Shown piece after piece: positions 35,376-45,126 of a stretch of 64,000 bases of DNA. Below the pieces are notes generated by a model that worked only from the letters and a program-made list of their open reading frames with translations, ran no database searches and was not told the DNA's origin. The stretch comes from Paramyrothecium sp. XJ0827 (taxonomy: Eukaryota; Ascomycota; Sordariomycetes; Hypocreales; Stachybotryaceae). The stretch is from assembly GCA_020881915.1 (NCBI GenBank), contig JAJFPB010000008.1:1364001-1428000 (forward strand). The letters run 5' to 3'. A program made the translations under genes and the position numbers. Each line of letters opens with the position of its first letter. Within the stretch, counting starts at the first letter, position 1.

Positions 35376-35879
35376 TCAGGCAAACGCCGCCCACGGTGTT
35401 CCCAACACCTTGCCCTTCTCGTCGAAGCGCACGCCCTCCTCCCTCAGCAGGCGCCTCTTCTCCACGAGCGTCGTGCCCTCGCCGTCGCGCCAGCCGATCT
35501 TGCCCTTGAACCCGCCCAGCGTGCCGTTCGTCGCCACGACGCGGTGGCACGGCACCCCCGGGGCGAAAGGGTTGCGCCGCAGCGCGTTGCCCACGGCCCG
35601 CGGCGACGACCCCAGGTGCGCCGACAGCAGGCCGTACGTGCTCACGCTGCCCGCGGGGATCTGGCACAGCGCCCGCCACACCCGCCGCTCGAAGGGCGTG
35701 CGCGTCGTCGCCGCCGCGATGAGCGCCAGCTGCGGCGACATGTCGGCGCTGGGGTTGTGGCGCGGCGCGGGTTTGGCTGCTTGCAGGGCCGTGGTGGTCC
35801 TGGTGGTCTTGGCCGTCTTGAGCTCGTCTGCGGCAGACGCGGCCTTTCTAGTGCCCAGTCGCTTCGTCACGACAGCCAT
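35376..35879 (-). CDS. Methylated-DNA-protein-cysteine methyltransferase
   Basis: A single exon of 167 residues from ATG 35879. The C-terminal domain holds the active-site motif PCHRV (Cys111), preceded by the helix-turn-helix SSPRAVGNALRRNPF with its arginine finger and followed by GGFKGKIGWRDGEGTTLVEK. The enzyme transfers alkyl groups from O6-alkylguanine to its own Cys and is used once. The N-terminal ~55 residues are low-complexity Thr/Ala-rich and probably disordered. The gene is convergent with the P450 (193 bp between stops). Confidence 0.92.
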   Translation of the reverse strand: MAVVTKRLGTRKAASAADELKTAKTTRTTTALQAAKPAPRHNPSADMSPQLALIAAATTRTPFERRVWRALCQIPAGSVSTYGLLSAHLGSSPRAVGNALRRNPFAPGVPCHRVVATNGTLGGFKGKIGWRDGEGTTLVEKRRLLREEGVRFDEKGKVLGTPWAAFA

Positions 35880-36575
35880 TTTTGTAGACTGGTCTCGATG
35901 GGCAAGTTGATTTGAAGCTTGGTCGTTAAGACGTAGCCTTCCGAGTTGGAATTGCGAAAGAACAAAAAACCAGATGTGGCAATGTGTTCATCCGTTGACG
36001 TTATTATAGGAAACACCGGCAGCAGTGTCAGGCATATCTAAAGCCATGAACAAGGCTAATCGTGCTTCTTTGTAACCACGGTCAAGAAAAGGGCGTCTTG
36101 TTCTGTGACGCGACTGGTCACTTCGAGAGCAAACACACAAGACTGACGCCAAGTCATGTGACATGGCGAAAGCTTTCAAGCACCACCCGCCAGTCGCCCA
36201 TGACTCACATAACCATGAATTAAACCAATTATGAGTAAGCCGATGGCTGAATTGAGTAACCAAGCTATTTCCAATAGTAGCCAAGGAGCAAGCAGAGGCC
36301 ACCAGTGTGGAGAGGCTACAGGCTCAGACGTCTTAGATCGGGACTTGTTGGAAAAGGATTGGTTACATTAAGTTCCTTACTCTTTCCTTCTCGGATTCTC
36401 CAGGGCATTTCTACTAAATTCACACTGGGTTCGTATGCGTAGATTGCTGAGTACGTGACTGGGCTTCATTTCTGCATTTTCCGGTGCCTTTTTGCTCCCT
36501 ACATTGCGCACCCAATCTTTCGGTTGAACGAAAGTCATAAAGTATCATCTAGGTCTAAATGAATTTTGGTAGCTC
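35880..36575. other. Intergenic region before the HET gene 3' end
   Basis: About 0.7 kb, AT-richer than the flanking housekeeping genes. It holds the promoter of the alkyltransferase gene and the 3' region of the HET gene. No gene is seen. Confidence 0.4.
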
Positions 36576-38561
36576 TTACACAAGCTTGAGGTCCTCAAAC
36601 TTCAAGCTCTGACCGTCAAGAACAGAATCCGTTGATGGCTTCCAAATTTCTCCATTCATGATTCCATGCACATAGCATTCACCCACAAGCCTCATCTCTT
36701 TTCCGTCGCCGTCACTTTGATTTGACTTTCGAAGTATAAATGGAACAGAGCCAGCAAGGAAGTCCCAAACTTGATCTCCAACTGCCATGTTGTCGGGGCC
36801 AAGTCCGATCAACCCATTGTTGGTCTTGAAAACCACCCGGTTTCGCAGAAATGTTTGTGTCATGGCAGCAATGTAGTCGACAATATTGTAGCCCTGGGTG
36901 TATCCGAAAATTCTCTGTCCCACTGTGCCGAAGAACGAGCCTCGGGGTTTAGGAAGCTTGAAATCCAAGACATCCAAGGCCATTTGACAAAAAAAGAGAA
37001 ACGTTTCAATGTCCCCGGTTCCGTCGCTTTGGGTCTTGGATTTCGATTCGTATTCCTTGAGTCTCGGATCATCCACGTAAGCTTGCAAGCGTGGATATCT
37101 TTCTGTAGGAAAGCTCCTGGTCTTGCTCTGAAACCTTTGCATGGTCTCCGTTACGAATGTTTGCATCATTTCTGGACTTGGAAGATGATTAGCGGGAAGA
37201 GTACGAAGCAAAGCCATACTCAAGGATTCCCCAGTCTGGCGATATTTTCCTGGTAGATCGAGAGCCTCGCAAAGTTTTATGAAACGTGGAAAGAAGGTGT
37301 TCCAGCCTGTAATGGGATTCTGCGAGAGACTGGTCTGCGGCAGGGCCTTTAGTAGATTCTCGCCGCGGTGAATGGCCGTAACCGTGCACAGATGTGCACC
37401 GTTCAAGAGTAGCTGCGTACTACTACCTGGAACGAGATCATGTTTAATCGAACAGTGCTGGTTTATATCGTAGAAATTGTTGGTGACTGGCCAATCGAAT
37501 CCGTGCAAGTAAGCTGTCCGTCGAGGGAGACGCCAATCGGGAACCCACGATGGTAGATCTCTTCCCTGGAAGTCTCCTAGAACACTAGATAGGACCGATA
37601 AGCCTTGTTCTTGGAGAATCATGGCGCGTGTACATTGAGTATAAATTTGCGGCACAGAAAGCGTGTAGTCGGGCTTGACGCCCTTCAACTGACTAGTGTC
37701 GACAAGCCCCAACATGGCAAACACCTTGTCTCTGGGGTCCGTTGCTTTTAGATTCCTTGTAAGTGGAAGGAACACGGAGAGACTGGGTTGTTCTTTTTCC
37801 AGGGCCGAGGCGTAGAGCCGCGAAGATGCGGTCATGCAATCTGCAACATGTCCAAAGATGGTCTGTGATAGTCCATGGGACTCCAAGACCAAGACAGCAC
37901 TGGCAATAATGCTCCATGGGAGTTGATGTCCTCCGCATAGCACTTGAGCATCCTTGGCGAGGCACAACTCTTGAAACGTCCAGGCACGATGAAACCATGG
38001 CCGGTTGACAAAGGCGGAGATTTGTCGAAAGTTGCCGTGCTTGAGCGATTCCAAGAAGGATTCGTCTCCATTGGCAGCTGACTTGAGCCATGAGAACAAG
38101 GACGGGGTATCCGGGTCCTCCTTCCCAGTCCAAATGAGGACCTGTGAGGCATTCGAGTATATGGACTTCATCAGTGAGACTTGGTGGTTCCGCTCCGGCA
38201 CATCCTCCTGGTTTATACAGATGGCGTCAATCCAGAGAACAGTAGGCTGTTCTGCATGCCGTAGTCTCTGCAGCAGTTCAAAGACATTGGCCGTGACCTT
38301 TAGTGCGGCACCGTTGCATTTGACAACTTTGCTGAACTTTGGTTTCCCCCAAACGTACGAAACAGCCTTGTACTCGGAGCTCTGCGCAACAGGTTGATAT
38401 GCGATTGACAGAGAAATTTCATCGTGGTTGTTGCCGGGATGAAGGGTAATAATTCTAACCTGGTCCGAACGGATAGTTTCGTACTCATAGTATCTCGCAT
38501 CTGTAGTGAAGCCCAACCTCTGATACCAAGAACCCCGACGATGTTCCATCGTGGCAGTCAA
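36576..38561 (-). CDS. HET-domain (heterokaryon incompatibility) protein
   Basis: A single exon of 661 residues. The HET domain covers about residues 63-210, with all three conserved blocks: YKAVSYVWG, then VLWIDAICINQED and ERNHQVSLMKSIYSNASQVL, then NRPWFHRAWTFQELCLAKDA. It is followed by DPRDKVFAMLGL, also typical. The C-terminal half carries no recognised domain. HET domains trigger programmed cell death after fusion of incompatible hyphae, and many paralogs of unknown recognition partner occur per genome. No NACHT or ankyrin repeats are in this protein. Codon use is AT-richer than in neighbours. It is divergent from the ankyrin/CorA-like gene. Confidence 0.92.
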   Translation of the reverse strand: MTATMEHRRGSWYQRLGFTTDARYYEYETIRSDQVRIITLHPGNNHDEISLSIAYQPVAQSSEYKAVSYVWGKPKFSKVVKCNGAALKVTANVFELLQRLRHAEQPTVLWIDAICINQEDVPERNHQVSLMKSIYSNASQVLIWTGKEDPDTPSLFSWLKSAANGDESFLESLKHGNFRQISAFVNRPWFHRAWTFQELCLAKDAQVLCGGHQLPWSIIASAVLVLESHGLSQTIFGHVADCMTASSRLYASALEKEQPSLSVFLPLTRNLKATDPRDKVFAMLGLVDTSQLKGVKPDYTLSVPQIYTQCTRAMILQEQGLSVLSSVLGDFQGRDLPSWVPDWRLPRRTAYLHGFDWPVTNNFYDINQHCSIKHDLVPGSSTQLLLNGAHLCTVTAIHRGENLLKALPQTSLSQNPITGWNTFFPRFIKLCEALDLPGKYRQTGESLSMALLRTLPANHLPSPEMMQTFVTETMQRFQSKTRSFPTERYPRLQAYVDDPRLKEYESKSKTQSDGTGDIETFLFFCQMALDVLDFKLPKPRGSFFGTVGQRIFGYTQGYNIVDYIAAMTQTFLRNRVVFKTNNGLIGLGPDNMAVGDQVWDFLAGSVPFILRKSNQSDGDGKEMRLVGECYVHGIMNGEIWKPSTDSVLDGQSLKFEDLKLV

Positions 38562-39330
38562 GCATCGAAGTGCCAGTCAAAAGATGTGCCATAACGGGAG
38601 TCGATGAAACGAGGGGCAGACTTGCATGAAGCCCCGCTGCAAGTCGGATCGGAGAACCACTGGTCCCGTTATGCCCCTGTCAGCACATAAGTAGACGGAT
38701 GATACATTGATGCAGCATTCAACGTTCATCTGCCACAGGGGCCGACCATCAAACACCACCTAAGTTGCTGAGATTTTGCTTTGGTTCGCGGGAAAGATCC
38801 ATTGTAGTATAATGTTCATAGTCGTTTCGATAATGTGAAATGCAGGAATGCGGCTGACGCAAATGCTAGCAGGAGCATGTCCATGGTTGAAGTTAACTCA
38901 TTGTCGTTATATCTTGGACTGTTTCAAACACTTCTAGCTCGGGCCAAGCTAGAGCTATCTTATACATTTCCAAGTTCTATATCCGCATCTAACGTCTAAG
39001 CAACATCGCAGACTGTAGGAGAGGGGGGCCACTCAGATAGCTATAGCCGTCAGCCCAAGGCGCGTACAAGGCTGGCCTGTACGACTAGAGCTTGCATATT
39101 TCATGCATGGCCTACATGAGCTGAGCTGAGTTGAGTTACTCGAATCATTGAACCGATACACCAGTGTCACTTTCAGTGAGCGGTAGGCAGTCATAAGGCT
39201 CTACGCAATAACAAATTGTTTTCATACCCCTTATCCCCCCAAATCATCTCAGAGCCATTCCAACGAACATATTATCTGCGGAACGCGCACACCACCTGCT
39301 CATATCCTTGATTGATGAAAACCACGAACC
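38562..39330. promoter_or_regulatory. Divergent intergenic region of HET and ankyrin/CorA-like genes
   Basis: A 769-bp interval between two start codons facing away from each other, rich in AT. It likely carries both promoters. No gene is seen in it. Confidence 0.5.
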
Positions 39331-42300
39331 ATGACACGGCCGACACCAGCGCCTGTGCAGAATCACGTTGCAGGTGAGTGGTGCTGAGCTAAATCCGGTG
39401 AAATTGCTTCCTGAATTAAGTGAATCAGAAACAAACCAGGATGTGGAGCTTTTCACTTTGGCTTCCCGAGGCGATTTCGACGGTTTCAAAGACGCCTTCG
39501 AAAATGCCACACCTCGGCCTGATGCGAATCGGAGAAGGGTATGGGCTAAGTACGGCTCAACCACCATGAGGGCAATCGATGCCGCATGCATTGGAGGGTA
39601 CGAGGATATAGTGCTTTATATTCACAGTAAAGGCGCAGATCCAAAACACAGGAATGAAAAGGGCACCACGCTCCTGCACCTCCATGCACTACGGAAGTCT
39701 AGCAATATATGGGCGGAGCTACTGGCGAGCGATGTACACGACATTATTGACAGCAAGTGCACTGACGCGGATCTCCCCTTTAGGAGTAGGCTTTTCTTTA
39801 CTCGCCTCGGTAGTAGAGCGACTACTGGCTACGAAGTCGCAAAGACTACTGGCTTCTCAGCCCTAGAGTTAGCAGCAAATGCGGGCAATTGGGCGGGCAT
39901 AACATCTTTGGTCGAAAAGGGCGCCACAATAAACAGAGCGGCTCTCTATATCTTGGAAAGCGAACCCACAGCAGAGATGTTCCGTTACTTATTTGATAGG
40001 GACACTGGACCCGACAAACGCAACAGGGTTGATCATAATGGTAACACGGTCCTTCATAAAGCAGTCGTGGATGGTATTACAAAGGACCAGCAACGTCCTA
40101 TCATGGAATACATTCTGGGTCAGGGCACTGACCCTCAACTACGGAATTCTAATGGTGAGACCGCGTGGGATCTCGCCTGGTACCAAAGTAGAGTGCATAA
40201 CAGTCCGCACCTGAGCCGCCTTCTTATAGCGAAGGAAATGGGAGAGGCATGGAAAGATTACAACCTTCCGTGGTATATCTCTAATGAATCAGGGTGGTTA
40301 CTCTTCCCAAAAATCGCCCAGAGTAAACTTCCTGTCTGGATCTCCCTTGAGACTAACAACGCAAGTGGAACTCTCCCAGAGTTCTCAAGGAGGAAACACG
40401 CTAACAGCCACTTTTTAGATGGTCTGGGTGCTCGTACGTCAAACCCTCTTTCACGCAGGTTCTACGCCGATGAAGACGAATTTTTTGCATACTAAAATAT
40501 ATCATGGTAGGGATGTGCCATGGAGTTGGCCGAACAAAGAACGAGTGACCCGAATAGCCATGAATATAGTTCACAAGTGGCTGACTGTATCGATGCTCAT
40601 TTTATCGAGAATCAAGACGATGACGATTCGCTTGTATCCAGAGAGGTCGGAGTTGGGTTTGAGAAACTATCGCGACCAAACCAAGGAGACTCAAGCGAGG
40701 TATTTACATCAATCGCGGTAAGAGAAACATCAGTAAAGCTCTACAAAGCGTCTCCTGCTAACAGATTAATCAGTTGCCTTTCCTTTGGGTGAGGCCGAAA
40801 AATTTCCTTGAGGATCTCCACAAGGATACAGAGAAATTTCGCGGAAGTCTTCGGGTTTGTGCTGCCACGAAGTCAGTTTCATTGCGACTATGCCTTCCTC
40901 GGAGCCTTGACGAACATTGCAATCCCGGCATGCATGGAAAAGTATTCGGTGGGCGAGATGAAGATCAGGTATTAATCCGCTATAGTGAGAGAAATTCCGG
41001 GTTGCCGAGCCTGATAAGTGTAGCTCAGGCCTGGATATGGAAGATCGGAGACAACATTATCACCGCCATCCCGACCGCGAACAGGTCGTTTCATTCCCAA
41101 ATTGATGTTAATAAAACTATTAGAGATGCCTGGGAAATCTCACCAGACTACATGATAGGTGTTTTCCTCTCTAAATTGGTCGCATTATTGGATCGACCCC
41201 ATACTGCGGGTTATAAAGAATCCATCTTCACCATCTTTGCTAAAGAGATTTATTCACTTTCTGACAGAGTCAACGCGTACATCAATGAAACGAACATCAG
41301 AGATATCAAGATGGAAGAGGAAGAAGGCTTTATCCACGAAATCAGCAATATTCGGGAGGAGTTATCAATGATCAAGCGAGTCCTCTCGCAACAGGAGGAA
41401 ATCTGGAGAGAATTCGTATTTAACTCGTGGCCCAGCGCAGATAATTGGCCAGATGGACCCGCTGGCAGATTCAGCCTCAAAGCAGACGGTATATCCGAAG
41501 TAAAAGGCATCTCTAGCTCAGTATCACAGAATCCAAGAGACGAGAAATTATCAGAAATCAGACGGAAAATTGAGAAGCCGCAATATCTGTTCGCAAAGTT
41601 CAAGCATATAATAGCGGAGCTCGACGAAGATGCTGAAAGAACGGAGCGGTCAATTCTAGTGCGCCTAGATCTGAAGCAGAAGCACCTCACACTCCGAGAG
41701 ACACGTACAATGTCAGTTATGAGTGCGTCGGTGTTTGCTTTCACCATCATCACCATCATTTTCACGCCTTTATCTATTGCAACGAGTCTGTTTGCTTTGT
41801 CCGTTGATGGACTTGCTCGACACCAGATGATAACCCCAGATCGGGAGGATCCTGTATATAGCACAAGCTATATTGTAAAGTGGCTAGGTATGTGTTAGGA
41901 ATAGAATGCGGCGCCATGATCGGTTGCAGAAAGGGATATTGCTAAACTATTTAAAAATAGTCACCGTCGATATACTGGCTTTAGTCGTTACTTCGCTCAC
42001 TATATTTATAGCATTCAAGTATTTCTTGGGGCTGGACGCAAAGGAAGAACTAAAGCGAGTTGGGCGAGCTATTCGACAGTTCCTTTACAGGGAGTCAGAA
42101 GTACAGACAACAACTTTTACAGAATCTCAGGCAACCTCCACCAGTCGTCAACACACTTCTACATATAATCCGGATCTGGAATCCCATCAGATGGAAGAAG
42201 CCATAGCCCAAGGCCCACCAGGAAGTTCAAAGAGATCAAGACATCTACGCTCGAGATTTCGGAAATGGGTCGGAGGGGCGAAGGACAGAGATTCTGCTGG

Positions 42301-42331
42301 AGAGGCGGGTAATAATATCCCCTTAAACTAA
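39331..42331 (+). CDS. Ankyrin-repeat protein with CorA-like C-terminal membrane domain
   Basis: Six exons (39331-39373, 39429-40360, 40419-40433, 40511-40717, 40774-41874, 41930-42331) join in phase to 899 residues. Residues ~20-300 are ankyrin-like repeats (GYEDIVLYIHSKGADPKHRN, NGNTVLHKAVVDG, LRNSNGETAWDLAWYQ). A linker leads to the CorA-like part: SVAQAWIWKIGDNIITA, a coiled-coil region, then TM1 (~717-741) and TM2 (776-799). The GMN motif expected after TM1 is replaced (FTPLSIATSLFALS). The second intron begins GC (GCAAGT) and exon 3 is only 15 nt (MVWVL); the joint SLETNN-MVWV restores the family pattern WIxLxxNNMxWV. The first exon is inferred from a clean donor at 39374. Fungal members of this fusion family have no proven function. 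Confidence 0.75.
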
Positions 42332-42917
42332 AATATTTCAGAAGATACGAGATTGTGATATTATTTTAGAGAACTTGGTCAAATCAATAATTAAGCTATC
42401 TCCATTTATTATACGCTTGCAAAACGGTAGTCCCGCAAGTCTTTGCTCTATGCCTGACTGATGATCTATCACGGAACATAGTGAAGGGTTTTGCCTGAAC
42501 CCTTCACAGCCATTAGTCTCGTCTCAACTCGCTGATACCCTAGCATAAGCATAAAGAGAGGGTAGCTGGGCCTAGTATGTTATGGTATGGTAGGCGAGTC
42601 AACTGTATGGTTCCATCGCAGATTACTCCAAGTTCTGCCAAGTCAGTACCAGATTGCATATCATTTCTTGCAGAACTAGCCCTAGGGAAGGCTCAATATT
42701 GCCGCAGATTTGCTAGACGAAGCTGGTTAAGCTCGATATTATAGTAGGAGAAGCCACTGATATTGCACGAAGGGTAGGTGACAAACTAGCATACGACTTT
42801 TGTATAGTGCCCAACAGCATAAACACGTTGAACTCTTCTTGCTGCCTTGGTTCAACGCCAACGCTTGACAATTACTCACTTTGTCACCTGTGATTGAGTG
42901 CATCACGTCCTCGCTCA
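42332..42917. other. AT-rich intergenic region, nothing recognised
   Basis: About 0.6 kb between the ankyrin/CorA-like gene and the small minus-strand frames. No coding, repeat or RNA signal is supported. Confidence 0.4.
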
Positions 42918-43389
42918 TCAAAGTGTTGACGACTTCCTCCCGTCCGTATAGTCGCTGACCATTGGGCAGGATACGTCGTCATTAGGATCAACAGCAATGT
43001 AGAAATACTCGTCGGATTCTAGAGGGTTGTAGTACGGCGCCCAGGTGACCACGACGCTACCCACTGGTGCGTCCACTTCCGCCTCTCCACACAACCGGGA
43101 CACGCCCATCTGTGTCATGGTGCTGCTGTATTAGTGCATCAGGCGTTGAGCCGCCGTAACTGAGCACATCCCCGTTCGAGGCCCGCCGCTCGGAGCAGAA
43201 CTTCTTGTCCGGGTCGTTGGCCTGAACAGGATACATGTTACCGTTGCTGCAGGAAATGACAATCGTCGAGCCGGTGAGATCGACGAGTAGCGCATACTCG
43301 CGCCATGGTACTACGGGTGGTTGGGAGCCCTGTCCTGGCTCGTGACAGGATAACTTGGAGGCACACAATATGAGGCTCTTTTTGTACAT
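42918..43389 (-). pseudogene. Hypothetical small protein gene, possibly spliced or decayed
   Basis: Two overlapping minus-strand frames look coding by composition. The first (ATG 43389) reads LVDLTGSTIVISCSNGNMYP and DPDKKFCSERRASNGD. The second ends VTWAPYYNPLESDEYFYIAV and DPNDDVSCPMV before TGA at 42918. They lie in different frames and join in phase if a 58-nt intron with a weak GTGCTC donor and a CACAG acceptor is removed. The branch-like sequence GCACTAAT lies about 20 nt before that acceptor. Otherwise the locus carries a frameshift. No convincing signal peptide or family is recognised, although paired Cys suggest a small secreted type. The start may be incomplete. Confidence 0.3.
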
Positions 43390-43676
43390 TTGTCTTCATT
43401 AACGTATAATTCGATCCAATGGTTGAAAGTTACAGGTTATGCTGTTTTCCGCCCAATAACGCCGTCAGTGGTACGCCAGACCATGCATGCTGTGCTTTGC
43501 CCGGACCGCAATGCTGCTCTCTGCTGCTGTGTATCCAAGCCAATATGCAGGCGTTTATATATACATGTTTCGTCTTCCAACACTTTGGGTGGAAGAGCGT
43601 CATCTCTATCGAGCATATTTGCCATTTCTTGATGACCAAACAAGGATTCCCATAGTTCATCTCCTCAGCGCAGGCT

Positions 43677-44454
43677 TTACACCATGAACGACTCTCCGCA
43701 GCCACATTCCTCCTCTGCAGCATGTGTTAGTACAATTCCAACGGAACCAGGGGGGATATCGGGCCAACTCACTGATGTTCGGGTTCTTAAACACGAACCG
43801 CTGGTTCAGCTTGTCCTCACGCCAGTCCATCTCGCTCCCGATGATGCTGAAGAGCGCCTTGCTGTCCACCAGCACCTTGACGCCGTCCTGCTCCACCATC
43901 TCGTCGAACGCGCCCGGCTTGTCCACGAACTCGAGGTGGTACGCCAGCCCGCTGCACCCGCGGTTGCGCACGCCGACCTTGATCAGCTTGGGGTCCGGCC
44001 GGTCCAGCAGCGCCCGCAGCTGCTCCACCGCCGACGGCGTCAGCTTCATGGCCGCCTTCCGCGCACGCAGCTGCGGCCGGGCACGCTTGGGCTTCGCTGC
44101 CGTCGACGTCGACGTCGAGGTCGCCGCGGCAGGGCTGGCGCTGGGGGGGGTCGTCGTAGTCGTCGTGGAGGTTGATGCCGAGGGAGGGGAGGAGGCGGAT
44201 GATGACGGTGGCGGGGCCGGGGGCGGTGACGTCGCTCCCAGTTGCGGCGGGCGCGTCTCGTGGACCTTTGGTAGGGGCTCCGGCTGCGTTATCGACGTCT
44301 CGGGCACGTCGCTGTTCCTTGGCGCCGTGGAGGATGTGTTTGTGGGCAACGAGTAGGCGTGGTAGCAGGCGGCCGCGGAAACCGACGGCTGCCGAAAGGC
44401 GATAATGCGGCTGTGTCGCATGGCCGCCGCGGCCACATAGCGAGAGACACTCAT
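43677..44454 (-). CDS. ISA1: Mitochondrial Fe-S cluster assembly protein Isa1-type
   Basis: Two exons (44454-43773 and 43714-43677) give 239 residues. The N-terminal ~130 residues form a basic presequence followed by a Ser/Thr/Pro-rich low-complexity segment. The A-type domain follows (KLTPSAVEQLRALL, LIKVGVRNRGCSGLAYHLEF, KVLVDSKALFSIIGSEMDW). The second exon encodes only the C-terminus, with the CGCGESF motif; with Cys in RGCSGLAY this gives the three conserved cysteines (CxnCxC). Isa1 acts with Isa2 and Iba57 to make [4Fe-4S] clusters in mitochondria. The longer frame from 44469 begins with TTG, so ATG 44454 is taken. Missing the last exon would lose two essential cysteines. Confidence 0.93.
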
Positions 44455-45126
44455 GACAGTGAAAAGCAATATATCATGAGGAGTTCATAGAATTCAGAAA
44501 GGAAGCGTGTGTCGTCAGGGAGCGGCAGGTTGACGTAGGTAGTGGGATGTTGAGAGGCAAAAGGCTGTGACGGGCAGGTCCTCTAGATCGCCTTAGCTAA
44601 GGTCAAGAAAAAAGACCGGCTGCTGACGGGATTTCCAATGCGGTTTGTCAGGCGTTGCAACGAATGACATGGTGCCAAGGCCGGTCCCCGCCGAGCCAAT
44701 CACAAGCTTGTCGTTTGTCAGTTGTCCGGCTATTAAATTCTGATCACGTGATTAGAGCTTGAAGAACGGCAGACTCTCTACGTGAACAAGAGTAATGCTC
44801 GAGAAATGGCGTGGGAATCAGAATTTTGGCCAATTTAATTACACCGGCTATCCCAGTCCTGCGAGATGCATATTTATTCGTACTGTTACGCATGAAGTAC
44901 CTAGGAGTCCGCTATATGGGGTATCACAAGAGCTGCTCATGGTGTTCTCTCAAAGGTCCATTAACACGCTTTCAATATTCTACCATGACTGGGTAGACTC
45001 ATTCTCGCAGTACTTATATCATCAGGGTATTAGAAATGCAACTCCCAAACCCCCAAACTAGCCACGCAATTACAGTATGTTCCACCTCACGTCAAAGGCC
45101 GCGGAGACACAGGCCGTAGCACGAGG
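44455..45126. other. Interval between ISA1 start and UNC93-like stop
   Basis: About 0.67 kb, holding the ISA1 promoter and the 3' region of the UNC93-like gene. An 88-codon plus-strand frame at 44795-45061 has no coding-like features. No gene is annotated. Confidence 0.4.

Noticed and set aside
40434..40495. Stop at 40493-40495 taken as truncation of the ankyrin protein
   Set aside because: Clean downstream exons with CorA-like helices and a phase-consistent microexon path make an intact spliced gene more likely than a truncated one.
44455..44469. Longer ISA1 and UNC93-like starts (44469 and 46937)
   Set aside because: Both begin with TTG; the next ATG gives a normal start in each case.
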